Shown: one piece after another, positions 52,921 to 61,944 of the stretch | How positions within the stretch are numbered: position 1 is the stretch's first letter | Layout of the letters: each line of letters begins with the position of its first letter | Assembly: GCA_040772885.1 (NCBI GenBank) | Contig: JAXGXF010000004.1 | Location: 1-64,000 of the forward strand | Origin: Pullichristensenella sp002068815 | Lineage (GTDB): Bacteria; Bacillota; Clostridia; Christensenellales; Aristaeellaceae | Length of the DNA: 64,000 nucleotides | Reading direction: 5' to 3' | Notes under the pieces: model-generated | Told to the model about the DNA's origin: nothing | The model's database searches: none | The model's input: only the letters and a program-made list of their open reading frames with translations | Made by a program: the position numbers and the translations under genes

Positions 52921-54190
52921 ATGGGCGGCAGGCGGACATTGGCGGTTCTGATGCTGGCGCTGGCGGTTTTCGCGGGGACATGCGCCGGGGCGGAGGGGTT
53001 CCGGCAGGAGCAGGTTTCGCTCGACTGGGCGGAGGTCGGGGGTTTTAGCGCGTCCGCCGATCACCCCTGATCGAGGACGGCGCGGGCGCGCTTCATCTCT
53101 TTTACAACGTCGATCTGGAGGCCTACCACCGCGTGCTCTCCGCCGGGGGCGCGTGGTCGGAGCCGGAGCGCATCGCGGAGGGGGTAAACAGCGCCGCATA
53201 CCGCGCGGCCGTCGCGCCGGACGGGGCGCTGTGCTTCGTCTGGCTGGAGGTGACGAGGCTGAAGAGCGGGAGCAGCGAGGTTTTCAACAACATCCTCCGC
53301 GTGAAGCGGTATCGGGACGGCGCATGGCAGGATACCGGGGAGGTCTATGACTACGGGGACAAAAGCGGCGGGTTCGGATTCAACTTCGCCGGCTTTCAGA
53401 TCGCCTTCGACCCCGAGGGGGCGCTGCACGTGCTGTTCAGCACCGTCGGAACCTACGGCTTCCCGGAGACGCGCGGGCTGTTTCTGGACGGGGAGCAGCT
53501 GACGGTCCGCGGCGAGAGAGGATTGACGGAGAAGGCACTCGTCCCCGAGATCGGGAAGACCGAGTCGGCGCAACTCGCGATCGGCGGCGACGGCGTGTTC
53601 CACCTGATCGGGATGGACACCGATTCGCTGGACCCCGACAGCCTCGTCTACGCCTTCGACCGGTGCGTCCACAGCCTCTCGAGGGACGGCGGAAGGACCT
53701 GGGAGGGCCCGTTCACCGTGTTCGACGGCGACTGCGAGATCGTACAGCTGGGCGTGGCGGAGGACGGCGCGGGGGTGTTCCACATGATGGCATGTCGGAT
53801 GACAAGCGATCAGCCGACGCTCTTGACGACTTTGCTCCGCCCGCCGATTACGCCGCGGACGCCGCCGAGGGCTGGTTCGGCGGCACGTGGGCGGAGGCGC
53901 TCTCCGATCTTCCCTGGGAGGAGCGCGCGCGGTACGCGAACCCCTCCTTTCAGTGGCTCGTGCTCGACTGCGCGGACACGCCCCGATACCTCTGCGAGAG
54001 CTATGACTCCAAGCTGCTGGAGTTCCGGCCGACGGGTGGCGGCGCGTGGGCGGCCCGGGCGATTGCGCTGCCGGAGGGCGCGCGAGTCCGGTCCTTGCTG
54101 CCGCGGCGGAACGGGAACCTGCTGATCGAGGCGGTGCGCTGGGATGGGTCGGGCGGGATGCTGATCGCGGAAATTTCGCTGGCGGCCTGA
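52921..54190 (+). pseudogene. Frameshifted secreted Asp-box (BNR) repeat protein
   Basis: Three frames join into one protein. Frame 1 (52921-53070) gives a signal peptide and FRQEQVSLDWAEVGG. Frame 2 (~53070-53795) gives LIEDGAGALHLFYNVD, AWSEPERIAEG and the Asp-box SLSRDGGRTWEG. Frame 3 (~53795-54190) gives DDFAPPADYAADAAEGWFGG and the C-terminus. One extra C in CCCC near 53068 would restore the first junction; a second single-base loss lies near 53795. The original protein would be about 423 residues, secreted and beta-propeller-like, perhaps carbohydrate-binding. GGAGG precedes ATG 52921. Homopolymer sequencing error is possible for the first shift. Confidence 0.7.
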
Positions 54191-54212
54191 GCCTCGACAT
54201 CTTCGGGCGTTG

Positions 54213-54241
54213 TTGACCGCCCGCTCGGGCGGTGCTATACT
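54213..54241 (+). promoter_or_regulatory. Promoter of the GH3 operon with a palindromic spacer
   Basis: TTGACC (54213-54218), a 17-nt spacer and TGc-TATACT (54236-54241) form a strong promoter. The spacer contains CCGCCCG-CT-CGGGCGG (54217-54232), a perfect inverted repeat that could be an operator. Confidence 0.7.
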
Positions 54242-54250
54242 TACATCATC

Positions 54251-54297
54251 GCGGCGGCTCCGTTTCCGCCGCGCGCCCCGGGCGCTTCGCCCGGGGC
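54251..54297 (+). promoter_or_regulatory. Two hairpins in the GH3 leader
   Basis: GCGGCGG/CCGCCGC (54251-54272) and GCCCCGGGCG/CGCCCGGGGC (54275-54284 with 54288-54297, 3-nt loop) lie between promoter and ribosome binding site. No T-tract follows. Confidence 0.5.
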
Positions 54298-54319
54298 GGC
54301 ATTCGAAGGAGGGGTTTTC

Positions 54320-56251
54320 ATGGCGAAGGGGATGGAAATGGCCGGGGGACGCAGGCTCGCGAAAAGGCTCTCGGCGCTCTTGGCGCTCGTGCTCCTGTCC
54401 TTTTCACTCGGGCCGTGCGCAGCGCAGCCGGAGGGCTCGCCCACGGCGCGGGAGATCGTCGCGAGCATGTCGCTTCGGGAGAAGATCGCGCAGCTCTTTT
54501 TTATGGACTTCCGGAACTGGATGACGCTCGGCGAGAAGGCGACCGGCGAGAAGCTCGAGGAGAACCCGAAGTACGACGGCGAGCCCGTCGCCGAGATGAA
54601 CGGGGAGATCGCAAAAATGCTCCGGGAATACCGCTTCGGCGGCGTGATACTGTTCTCCGAAAACCTGCGGGACACGGCGGCGTCTGTCCGGCTCGTCCGC
54701 GAAATGCAGCGCGCGGCGACGGGCGGGGGCGGCCTGCCGCTTTTGCTCGGGGTCGATCAGGAGGGCGGGAACGTCACGCGGCTCGGGCAGGGAACCTGCC
54801 TCCCGGGGAACATGGCGATCGGCGCGACCGGCCGCGCGGACTACGCGAAGGCGGCCGGCGCGATTGCCGCGCGGGAATTGAGGGCCATCGGCATCGGCGT
54901 CAACTTCAGCCCGGTCTCGGACGTCAACGACAACCCGCAGAACCCCATCATCAACCTGCGCTCGTTCGGCTCGGAGCCGGACAAAGTCGCTGAAATGGCG
55001 GTCTCGATGGCGGAGGGCATCCGAGGCGAGGGCGTGGTCGCCGTCGGGAAGCACTTCCCCGGCCACGGAAACACGTCGACCGACTCGCACACGAGCCTCC
55101 CGCGCGTCGAAAAGGACCTCGCCGCGCTGCGCGAGACGGAGCTGAAGCCGTTTCAGGCGCTGATCGACGCGGGCATCCGGATGCTGATGTGCGCGCACAT
55201 ACAGTTCCCGGCGGTCGACGATGCGACGTTCGTGTCCGCGTCGGACGGGCAGGAGGTCGCCGTCCCCGCGACGTTCTCCCATGTCATACTGACCGACATC
55301 CTCCGCGGCGAGATGGGCTTCGACGGCGTGGTCATCACGGACGCGATGAACATGGACGCGATCGCGAAGCACATTTCGCCCGCGGACGCGGTCGTCCGGG
55401 CGCTCGAGGCCGGCGCGGACATGATCTGCATGCCGGTCGAGGTGCGAAGCCCGGCGGACGCAAAGAAGATCGATGCGGTGTTCGAGGCGGTCGAGGCCGC
55501 GATATCCGGGGGCGGGCTGCCGCTGTCCCGGATCGACGAGTCCGCCGAGCGGGTTGTGCGGCTGAAGATGGAGACCGGCCTGCTGGGAGAGACCTTCGAC
55601 GCCGCCGGGGACGACGAGGCGGTGCGGAGCGCGCTCTTAGTCGTCGGGTGCGCCGCCCACCGCGAGACCGAGCGGGAGATCGCCGAGGCCGCGATCGCGC
55701 TGACGCGGGACGAACTGGGCGCGCTGCCGTTCGCGCCAAAGGACGGCGAGACGGTGCTCGTCGTGACGCCCTACCAGAACGAGGCGTCGAGCGCGCTGTT
55801 CGCGTTCAACCGGCTGAAGGCCGAGGGCGTCGTCCCGGAGGGTGTGTCGCTCGAGACGTACTGCTACCGCAGCGAGGATCGGATCGGCGACGGGCTCAGG
55901 TCGGCGCTTCGGCGCGCGGACTACATCGTGCTGAACACCGAGATGAGCGGCACCGCCTCGCTGTCGCCCGACCACTGGATGACCGCGCTGCCGACCGCCG
56001 TCTGGAAATCCGTCGAGGCGTCCGGCAAGGAGGATAGGTTTGTGCACGCCAGCGTCGGGGCGCCGTTTGACGTCGTGAATTACGAAGAGTGCCCGGCGGA
56101 GCTCCTGTCGTTCGGCTGCGTCGGCATGGGCGAGGGCGACGCCGAATCCGGCGCCATCACGGGCAAGTACGGGCCTAACCTCCCGGCGCTGTTCGGCGCG
56201 ATCTTCGGCGGTTTCCGCCCGACCGGGCGCATCCCGGTGAATGTCCGGTAG
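54320..56251 (+). CDS. Secreted glycoside hydrolase family 3 beta-N-acetylhexosaminidase-like protein
   Basis: This 643-residue exported enzyme has a hydrophobic signal at residues ~17-34. The NagZ-type signature KHFPGHG is at 244-250 with Asp255 and His257 in NTSTDSH, the loop that supplies the His/Asp dyad of GH3 N-acetylglucosaminidases. The nucleophile is probably Asp341 in VVITDAMNMDAI. Residues ~400-643 resemble the second GH3 domain. It probably removes N-acetylglucosamine from cell-wall or glycan fragments. The SLGPC stretch is a poor lipobox because of the Pro. GGAGG lies 8 nt before the ATG. An HD hydrolase follows 13 nt later. Confidence 0.88.
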   Translation: MAKGMEMAGGRRLAKRLSALLALVLLSFSLGPCAAQPEGSPTAREIVASMSLREKIAQLFFMDFRNWMTLGEKATGEKLEENPKYDGEPVAEMNGEIAKMLREYRFGGVILFSENLRDTAASVRLVREMQRAATGGGGLPLLLGVDQEGGNVTRLGQGTCLPGNMAIGATGRADYAKAAGAIAARELRAIGIGVNFSPVSDVNDNPQNPIINLRSFGSEPDKVAEMAVSMAEGIRGEGVVAVGKHFPGHGNTSTDSHTSLPRVEKDLAALRETELKPFQALIDAGIRMLMCAHIQFPAVDDATFVSASDGQEVAVPATFSHVILTDILRGEMGFDGVVITDAMNMDAIAKHISPADAVVRALEAGADMICMPVEVRSPADAKKIDAVFEAVEAAISGGGLPLSRIDESAERVVRLKMETGLLGETFDAAGDDEAVRSALLVVGCAAHRETEREIAEAAIALTRDELGALPFAPKDGETVLVVTPYQNEASSALFAFNRLKAEGVVPEGVSLETYCYRSEDRIGDGLRSALRRADYIVLNTEMSGTASLSPDHWMTALPTAVWKSVEASGKEDRFVHASVGAPFDVVNYEECPAELLSFGCVGMGEGDAESGAITGKYGPNLPALFGAIFGGFRPTGRIPVNVR

Positions 56252-56264
56252 AGGAGGAAGGGAC

Positions 56265-56825
56265 ATGCTCCTGACAGACGCGATCGCGTTCGCCGCGAAA
56301 TGCCACGAGGGGCAGTTCCGAAAGGGGACGGCTATCCCCTACATCGTGCATCCGATGGAGGCATGCGCGATCGCCGCGACGCTGACGGGCGACCCGGAGG
56401 TGCTCTCCGCGGCCGTCCTGCACGATGTCGTCGAGGACGCGGGCGTCGGCGAAGAGGAGCTCCGGGAGCGGTTCGGCGAGCGCGTCGCGGCGCTCGTCGG
56501 GGCGGAGAGCGAGCAAAAGGAGGCCGATGCCGCGGGCTCGTGGCGGCGACGGAAGCAGCATGCCGTCGACCGGCTCGCGGGCGCCTCCCCGGACGAGATG
56601 ATCCTGACCTTGGCGGACAAGCTCAGCAATCTCCGCGCGATCGACCGGGATTTCGGCGCGCTCGGCGACGCGCTCTGGAGGCGATTCAACCAGCCGGACA
56701 GGGAGATGCACGCGTGGTACTACCGCTCGATCCGGGAGGCGCTCGCCCCGCTCGCGGACACCGCGGCGTTCCGGGAATACTCGGCGCTCGTCGGGAAGGT
56801 CTTCGAGGCGGACGGCGGAGCGTAG
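56265..56825 (+). CDS. HD-domain hydrolase (SpoT/MESH1-like fold)
   Basis: This 186-residue protein carries the metal-binding HD domain of the RelA/SpoT hydrolase type: GTAIPYIVHP (His29), AAVLHDVVED (His53, Asp54, Glu57, Asp58) and LADKLSNLRAI (Asp118). No synthetase or regulatory domain is present, so it is a single-domain hydrolase that may cleave (p)ppGpp or another nucleotide. ATG 56265 is chosen because AGGAGGAAGG lies just upstream; the frame remains open further 5'. It follows the GH3 gene and shares its promoter. Confidence 0.82.
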   Translation: MLLTDAIAFAAKCHEGQFRKGTAIPYIVHPMEACAIAATLTGDPEVLSAAVLHDVVEDAGVGEEELRERFGERVAALVGAESEQKEADAAGSWRRRKQHAVDRLAGASPDEMILTLADKLSNLRAIDRDFGALGDALWRRFNQPDREMHAWYYRSIREALAPLADTAAFREYSALVGKVFEADGGA

Positions 56826-56929
56826 CCTCCGCAGCGGTCCCCGCCCGCGGGGAAATCCCATCTCTTCCATGGAAAAAACCGCGCCGGCCCGCGCGGGCTT
56901 CCCGGAACAGCCCCAATCCAATTCCGCGT

Positions 56930-56968
56930 AAAAAACCGCGCCGCCTCGCTTCATGCAGGGCGGCGCGG
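56930..56968 (-). terminator. Terminator of the deoR-like operon
   Basis: The stem CCGCGCCGCC (56936-56945) pairs with GGCGGCGCGG (56959-56968), followed on the minus strand by TTTTTT. Confidence 0.8.
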
Positions 56969-56978
56969 AGCTGTCGTA

Positions 56979-57761
56979 TCAGGCGTACAGCGTCTTGACG
57001 TTTGTCTTGGCCAGCAGTTCGCGCAGGTCCTCGGAGAGGCCCACGTCCGTGACCAGCACGTCGATCTCGTCCATCTTGCAGATCGACACGAACGCGTTCG
57101 ACGAAAACTTGTCGTGGTCCGCCATGACGATGTGCCGGCTCGCGTTGGCGAGCACGCCGCGCATCAGGCCGACCTCGCCGGGGTTCAGGATGTAGCAGCC
57201 GGAGTGCACGTCGACGCTGTCGCAGCTCAGGAACGCGGCGTTCACGCGCAGCTTGCTGATGAAGTCCTCCGATGCGAAGCCGCAGGTGGAGGGGACGCCG
57301 CGGTTGTCCTTGACCTCGCCGCCGGCCATCATCACGCCGATGTTCTCGCAGCGGTACAATTCGGCCGCGATGATGAAGTCGTTCGTGACGACGCTGATGT
57401 GGCGCATGTCCTTCAGGTGCTTGGCCATCTCGCGCGTGGTTCTTCCGGCGCAGAGGAAGATCTTGTCGCCGGGCTGCACGAGCTTTGCCGCCTCCGCGGC
57501 GATCCTCTGCCGGGCGAGCACGTTGCTGGAATTCGTCTCGGTCGGGTCGAAGGTGCTGCCGCTTCCGTTCTTCTCCGGCTCGGAGACGCTCGTGGCGCCG
57601 CCGCGCACGAAGTTGATCTTGCCGCGGTTGCAGAGCTCCGTCAAGTCGCGCCGGATCGTCGGCTTCGAGACGCCGATGTAGTCGACCAGATCGTCGATCC
57701 GCGCGTAGCGGCACGCGTTGATGTATTCCGTTATCTTGGCCAATCGCTCTTCTCGAATCAC
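56979..57761 (-). CDS. DeoR-family transcriptional regulator
   Basis: This 260-residue regulator has a DeoR helix-turn-helix at residues ~1-57 (REERLAKITEYI, VDYIGVSKPTIRRDLTELCNRGKI, VRGGA) and a sugar-phosphate sensor domain from ~75 to ~235 (LCAGRTTREMAKHL, VVTNDFIIAAEL, VMMAGGEV). In this family a phosphorylated sugar releases the repressor. It is the second gene after the first deglycase and ends at a strong terminator. The motif AGAACAAA in both deglycase promoters (58901, 58941, 61018) is a candidate binding site. Confidence 0.9.
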   Translation of the reverse strand: MIREERLAKITEYINACRYARIDDLVDYIGVSKPTIRRDLTELCNRGKINFVRGGATSVSEPEKNGSGSTFDPTETNSSNVLARQRIAAEAAKLVQPGDKIFLCAGRTTREMAKHLKDMRHISVVTNDFIIAAELYRCENIGVMMAGGEVKDNRGVPSTCGFASEDFISKLRVNAAFLSCDSVDVHSGCYILNPGEVGLMRGVLANASRHIVMADHDKFSSNAFVSICKMDEIDVLVTDVGLSEDLRELLAKTNVKTLYA

Positions 57762-57803
57762 GGCATCTCTCTCCTGAACGTCTCATTCCGGGCGTCGGGC
57801 AAA

Positions 57804-58817
57804 TCAGTATTCGATCTGGCGGTAGTACCTCCGGGTCGTAAGCGGGTGGTTGCGCTCCTTCTCCAGGTGGCAGGAGAGCCGCTCGGTCAGCGCGTAGAGC
57901 ACCATCGGGGAGACGATCCTGCGGAAGGACTCGCGCGTGAACGGGAGCTCCACATCGCGCGTGTCAAATACGTTGACGACGTCGGAGACCTTGTTCGCGA
58001 ACTTCAACACGCGGTCCATCAGCGGCCGCGTCTCGTCCTCGCCGAAGAACAGGAGCAGGCTCGTGTCCTTTTCGACGAGCTCGAGCGTCCCGTGGAAGAA
58101 CTCCGCCGCGTGGATCGACTTCGTCTTCAGCCACAGCATCTCCTCGAGGATGCACATCGCGTAGTCGTAGGCCTCGCCCCAGAGCATGCCGGAGCCGACG
58201 ACCATGTGGTAGTCGTGCCCCTTGATCGAAGCCGCCATCTCGCGGCAGCGGTCCTCGTAGAGCTCCTTCGCGCGCACGAGGTACGGGGCGATCCCGTCGT
58301 ACTCCCGCATGAATTGGTCGTACTCGTCGAACTCCCCGGCGTTTTTCCGGAACCTCGCGATGAGCGCGATCGTGTAGGTGTAGATCGCCTCGCAGAGGTG
58401 GTCGTCCTCGGCGAAGCTGGACACCTTGTAGTCCGCGTACTCGCACAAGGGCGTGTTGTCGTTGGACACGTAGACGACCGTGCGCGCGCCGGCCTCCTTG
58501 CAGAACTTCGCCGCGGCGACGATCTCCTTCGTGTTGCCCGTGCGCGAGGCGAATACGCACACCGAGTCCTTCGAGAACCGCTTGTGGTTCATCAGCATGA
58601 ACTCGGCCGCGATCACGCTGTGCATCTCGATGCCGGAGGAGGTGTCGAGCCAGTACTGCATCGGCAGCGCGTGCGCGTACGTCCCTCCGCAGCCGATGAG
58701 GAACAGGTTCGAGTAGCCTTCGGCGCAGATCGCGTCGACAGCCTTCTCGATCTGTGGGCGCATTGCCAGCGCGTCGCTGATGACCTTTTCGTAGCGGGGA
58801 CCATTGAAATTGTACAT
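57804..58817 (-). CDS. SIS-domain fructosamine-6-phosphate deglycase-like protein (copy 1)
   Basis: This is a 337-residue double-SIS protein close to FrlB/FraB deglycases, which split Amadori phosphates into an amine or amino acid and a sugar phosphate. The Glu/His pair described for FraB is present with the right 16-residue spacing: Glu226 in CILEEMLW and His242 in AEFFHGTLELVEK. SIS motifs are LIGCGGTYAHA and ASRTGNTKEIV. I start it at ATG 58817, where AGGAGG has an 8-nt spacing; ATG 58823 would leave only 2 nt. It is co-transcribed with the DeoR gene. Confidence 0.85.
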   Translation of the reverse strand: MYNFNGPRYEKVISDALAMRPQIEKAVDAICAEGYSNLFLIGCGGTYAHALPMQYWLDTSSGIEMHSVIAAEFMLMNHKRFSKDSVCVFASRTGNTKEIVAAAKFCKEAGARTVVYVSNDNTPLCEYADYKVSSFAEDDHLCEAIYTYTIALIARFRKNAGEFDEYDQFMREYDGIAPYLVRAKELYEDRCREMAASIKGHDYHMVVGSGMLWGEAYDYAMCILEEMLWLKTKSIHAAEFFHGTLELVEKDTSLLLFFGEDETRPLMDRVLKFANKVSDVVNVFDTRDVELPFTRESFRRIVSPMVLYALTERLSCHLEKERNHPLTTRRYYRQIEY

Positions 58818-58886
58818 ACCCATGTCCTCCTGAATGTGATATCGGATTACGCGCCGACATCCGTCACCCATGAAGAACATACGGTC

Positions 58887-58915
58887 ATTTTATCATGGGG
58901 AGAACAAAATGTCAA
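58887..58915 (-). promoter_or_regulatory. Promoter of the deglycase 1-deoR operon with operator candidates
   Basis: On the minus strand a perfect TTGACA (58915-58910), a 17-nt spacer and TAAAAT (58892-58887) occur. AGAACAAAA lies in the spacer (58901-58909) and again 40 bp upstream (58941-58949). Confidence 0.75.
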
Positions 58916-58953
58916 CGGTAAAACTCAAAACGCTCCAAACAGAACAAAACGTA

Positions 58954-59826
58954 TCACGTCCGGAACCGCTCGCCGCTCTTCAAGGACGCGAGCAATATCG
59001 AGCACAGGATCAGCCCGATGCCGACGAAGCCGCGCGGGGAAATCCGGTCGGCGGGGTAGAGCAGGCTGCTGACGGCGAGCGACGTGATCGGCTCGGCCAT
59101 CGTCGCAAACGCGGCGGTCGACGCGCCCAGCGACGATACGCCCGCCAAGAGCAGCTTGTACGCGGCAATCACGAGCGCCGCGCAGAGGAGCATCAGCATC
59201 GCGGCCTGGAAGCTGGGCGGCGCGAGCCGGATGCCGCCGAAGAGCGCCAGAGCGCCGCAGAGCGCGCAGGAGCTCAGGTTCATCCAGAAGAGCATCGCGG
59301 AGGTCCCGATCCCGCCGAACGGGAAGCGGTCCATCGCCACGAGGTAGAAGGAATAGGTCGCCGACGACGCGAGCGCGAGCGCGTAGCCCTTGAAAGAGGC
59401 GGAGAGCTTCCCGCCCGCGATCAGCGCCATGCCGGCGACGGACAGCACCGCCGCGAAGAGCCTGCCGAGCGTGAACCGCTGGCCGAAGAACAGCGCCATC
59501 GCCGCGGCGACGATCGTCGGGTAGAGAAAGTGCGCGACGGTCGCCACGCCGACCGGTATATACAGGTAGGAGGAATTGAGCAGCAGCGACGTCGCGCCGA
59601 TGCCCGCGACGCCGACCGCGGCGAGCAAACCTCCCGCCTTCAACGGCACGCGCAGCTTCGCGCCGGCGGCCTTCGCAGAGGCCGCGTTGAACGCCGCGCC
59701 GATCAGCGCGTACCAGAAGATCAGCGCGACCGGGGACATCCCCCCGCGCTGCAGGAGCTTCGACAGATTCGGGGCTGTCCCGAACAGCATGGACGCGCCG
59801 ATTGCGGAAACGAGCCCCTTGTTCAT
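58954..59826 (-). CDS. EamA/DMT-family membrane transporter
   Basis: This 290-residue protein has about ten hydrophobic helices in two similar halves, each an EamA domain (APNLSKLLQRGGMSPVALIFWYA early, TSLAVSSLLYPADRISPRGFVGIGLIL late). Members of this family move amino acids, amines, sugars or metabolites across the cell membrane, often as exporters. It lies between the two deglycase genes on the same strand and probably handles their substrate or the released amine. That role is inferred from position only. Confidence 0.85.
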   Translation of the reverse strand: MNKGLVSAIGASMLFGTAPNLSKLLQRGGMSPVALIFWYALIGAAFNAASAKAAGAKLRVPLKAGGLLAAVGVAGIGATSLLLNSSYLYIPVGVATVAHFLYPTIVAAAMALFFGQRFTLGRLFAAVLSVAGMALIAGGKLSASFKGYALALASSATYSFYLVAMDRFPFGGIGTSAMLFWMNLSSCALCGALALFGGIRLAPPSFQAAMLMLLCAALVIAAYKLLLAGVSSLGASTAAFATMAEPITSLAVSSLLYPADRISPRGFVGIGLILCSILLASLKSGERFRT

Positions 59827-59914
59827 CTGCGAATCATCCCTCGGATCGTGAAGTTTTCCAGGGCGCGCCGCCCGCGGCGCGAGGAGGGCCGGGCAGCGGG
59901 CGGCGCGCGGGTTC

Positions 59915-60931
59915 TCAGTAGTCGAGCTGCCGGTAGTAGCGGCGGAACTGCAGCCAGTGGCCGGTGAACTGCTCGTATTGCTTCGACAGCCGGTCGACGA
60001 CGGTCGCGCCGAAGATCAGCACCGCGGCGATCTCCCGGAAGCGGTCGTCGAGGCAGCGGATCTGGAAGTCCGCCATGTCGAGCACCTCGAGCTTGTCGGT
60101 GACCTCGTATTTGCGGATGAAGTTCTCGACGCGCTGGTCGAGCGGGCGGTATTCGTCGACGCCCTTGACCAGGAACACCGGTACGCCCTCCTCGACGAGC
60201 TCGAGCGTGCCGTGGAAGAAGTCCGCCGAGGTGACGGCCTTCGTGCGCACCCACTGCATCTCCTCGAGCAGGCACATCGTGAACAGGTACACGTTGCCCC
60301 ACATCGACCCGGAGCCGACCCACATGTTGTACGGCTCCTTGTGGTACTTGCGGGCGATCGCGCGGGCGCGGGGGTCGAACTCCTCGCGGATGCGGATCAG
60401 CTCCTCGTGCACGCCGCCGAGCTGGGCCTTCCAGAGCCCGTAGTCCCCATATTCGCCGCGCGTCGAGAGCAGGTAGAGCGCGAGCGTGAAGTACAGCATG
60501 TACGCGTTGTCGCAGCCGGCCGCGGTGTACGGAATCCAGTGCGTGAGCAGCTTGCCGAGCGGCGTCTCGCGGCTCTTCGTGAAGCCGACGACGTCGATGC
60601 CCATCTCGCGGCACATCTTCGCCGCGGCCAGCACTTCCTTCGTGTCGCCGGACACCGAGGCGGTGATCACGATCGACCTCGGGGTCAGGTACCGCTTGTC
60701 CCTCTTCACGAGGATTTCCGCGGCGTTTTCGAGGTAGATGGGCAGGTCCGTATAGTGCCGGAGAATCGCGATGACGCTGTTCCACTCGGTCCAGGTGCCG
60801 CCGATGCCGATCACGACCATATTGTCGTATCCGCGCTCGACGATGCTGTCCACGACGGATTCGATGGCGGGGATGGTTTCGAGAACCGCCTTGCCATCCG
60901 CGCGGTACTTTTCAACATCAAAATTGACCAT
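59915..60931 (-). CDS. SIS-domain fructosamine-6-phosphate deglycase-like protein (copy 2)
   Basis: This 338-residue double-SIS protein is paralogous to copy 1. Glu224 (CLLEEMQW) and His240 (DFFHGTLELVEEG) keep the FraB-type pair with 16-residue spacing. The SIS motif IGIGGTWTEWNS differs clearly from copy 1, and SADFFHG replaces AAEFFHG, which suggests a different amine part of the substrate. Both copies end in RRYYRQ(I/L)(E/D)Y. The start at 60931 has a GAGGAAATC site. It is the first gene behind the promoter at 60981-61009. Confidence 0.85.
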   Translation of the reverse strand: MVNFDVEKYRADGKAVLETIPAIESVVDSIVERGYDNMVVIGIGGTWTEWNSVIAILRHYTDLPIYLENAAEILVKRDKRYLTPRSIVITASVSGDTKEVLAAAKMCREMGIDVVGFTKSRETPLGKLLTHWIPYTAAGCDNAYMLYFTLALYLLSTRGEYGDYGLWKAQLGGVHEELIRIREEFDPRARAIARKYHKEPYNMWVGSGSMWGNVYLFTMCLLEEMQWVRTKAVTSADFFHGTLELVEEGVPVFLVKGVDEYRPLDQRVENFIRKYEVTDKLEVLDMADFQIRCLDDRFREIAAVLIFGATVVDRLSKQYEQFTGHWLQFRRYYRQLDY

Positions 60932-60980
60932 GATTTCCTCCTTCAAACGCCCCGGGCCGCGCCGGGCTTGCTGTGCCTTG

Positions 60981-61009
60981 ATTATATCTGTCTCTGAAGT
61001 GGTTTTCAA
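60981..61009 (-). promoter_or_regulatory. Promoter of the deglycase 2-EamA operon
   Basis: On the minus strand TTGAAA (61009-61004), a 17-nt spacer and a perfect TATAAT (60986-60981) occur. AGAACAAAC (61018-61026) lies just upstream of the -35 box. The rest of the gap to the gntR-like gene holds the divergent promoter, and I see nothing else in it. Confidence 0.75.
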
Positions 61010-61206
61010 TATAGAAAAGAACAAACCACATTATAAATCGAAAAAACATAGCCGTATATGATCCGAAATGATTGGTATTGGCGTGAATTCATTAAATAAA
61101 GCGAAAGTATCCGGCTCCGGCTGGCAAAAACAGGAAAAAACGGATCGCAAGAATCCAGCAATTTTCCATAAATGATACAAGTTTTCGCGAAATATTGCCG
61201 AAACGC

Positions 61207-61236
61207 TTGACGAATCGAACCAAATCGATTTATAAT
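61207..61236 (+). promoter_or_regulatory. Promoter of the first gntR-like gene
   Basis: TTGACG (61207-61212), an 18-nt spacer and a perfect TATAAT (61231-61236) are followed by two direct repeats TATACCA (61242-61248, 61258-61264) 16 nt apart, a possible operator. Confidence 0.7.
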
Positions 61237-61287
61237 ATTTCTATACCACAAAAAAAGTATACCAAACGGCGCGACGCGGAGAGCGGA

Positions 61288-61944
61288 ATGAAAAAGAAGC
61301 TGATGAATCTGGACGAGAGGATCGCGCGCAGCGTGATGCTGGGCATCGAGCGCGGCGAGTACCGCCCCGGGGAACGGCTGCCCACCGAGCGCGGGCTCGC
61401 CGAGCAATACGGCGTGCAGCGGATGACGGCGCGCGCGGCGCTCGAGCGGGTCGTCAACCGGGGAGACGTCGCGGTGCGCAGCAGGGACGGCTACTTCGTG
61501 CTGCCGCGGCGCGTCCGGCTGCGGCTCGAGGCGCACGGGGACCTCGCGCAGAGCTTTGAGCCCGGCGAGTTCGCCTGGGCGGACGAGCGGACCGCCGACC
61601 TGATCGTCTCGGAGGCGCTCGCGAGGCGCGCGTTCTTCCCGGCCGGCGCGTCCGCGCGGCGGATCGCGCGCACGGGGCTGTATCTGGGCGAGCCCGTGCT
61701 CGCGGAGACGCGGCTGCTGCCGGAGGGTTTATCCGCCGAAGACGCGGCCGCGGGAGGCACGACGGGCGCCTCGTACACCAGCTGCTCGCTCGACATCGCC
61801 TATGCCGCCCCGGACGGCGCCGAACGGCTCGGCGCGGGCGCGCCGCTCGTGGTGGCGCGCATCCACGCCTACGGCGGCGACGGCAGAATCCTCTGCTACC
61901 GCGAGCTGGCGCTGCGCGCGGACGTGTTTGAGTTCGAGAGCTAG
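61288..61944 (+). CDS. GntR-family transcriptional regulator 1
   Basis: This 218-residue regulator has a winged-helix domain at residues ~3-73 (LGIERGEYRPGERLPTERGL, YGVQRMTARAALERVV) and a short UTRA-like effector domain ending in ILCYRELALRADVFEFES. The effector part is shorter and less typical than usual. The stop codon TAG (61942-61944) overlaps the end of a MITE-like element, so the insertion seems to have supplied or replaced the natural end. ATG 61288 is preferred over an open frame reaching upstream. It diverges from the deglycase operon and probably controls it or the kinase. Confidence 0.82.
   Translation: MKKKLMNLDERIARSVMLGIERGEYRPGERLPTERGLAEQYGVQRMTARAALERVVNRGDVAVRSRDGYFVLPRRVRLRLEAHGDLAQSFEPGEFAWADERTADLIVSEALARRAFFPAGASARRIARTGLYLGEPVLAETRLLPEGLSAEDAAAGGTTGASYTSCSLDIAYAAPDGAERLGAGAPLVVARIHAYGGDGRILCYRELALRADVFEFES

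Noticed and set aside
53792..54190. A separate gene starting at ATG 53792
   Set aside because: There is no ribosome binding site at a suitable distance, and the sequence continues the Asp-box protein in a shifted frame.
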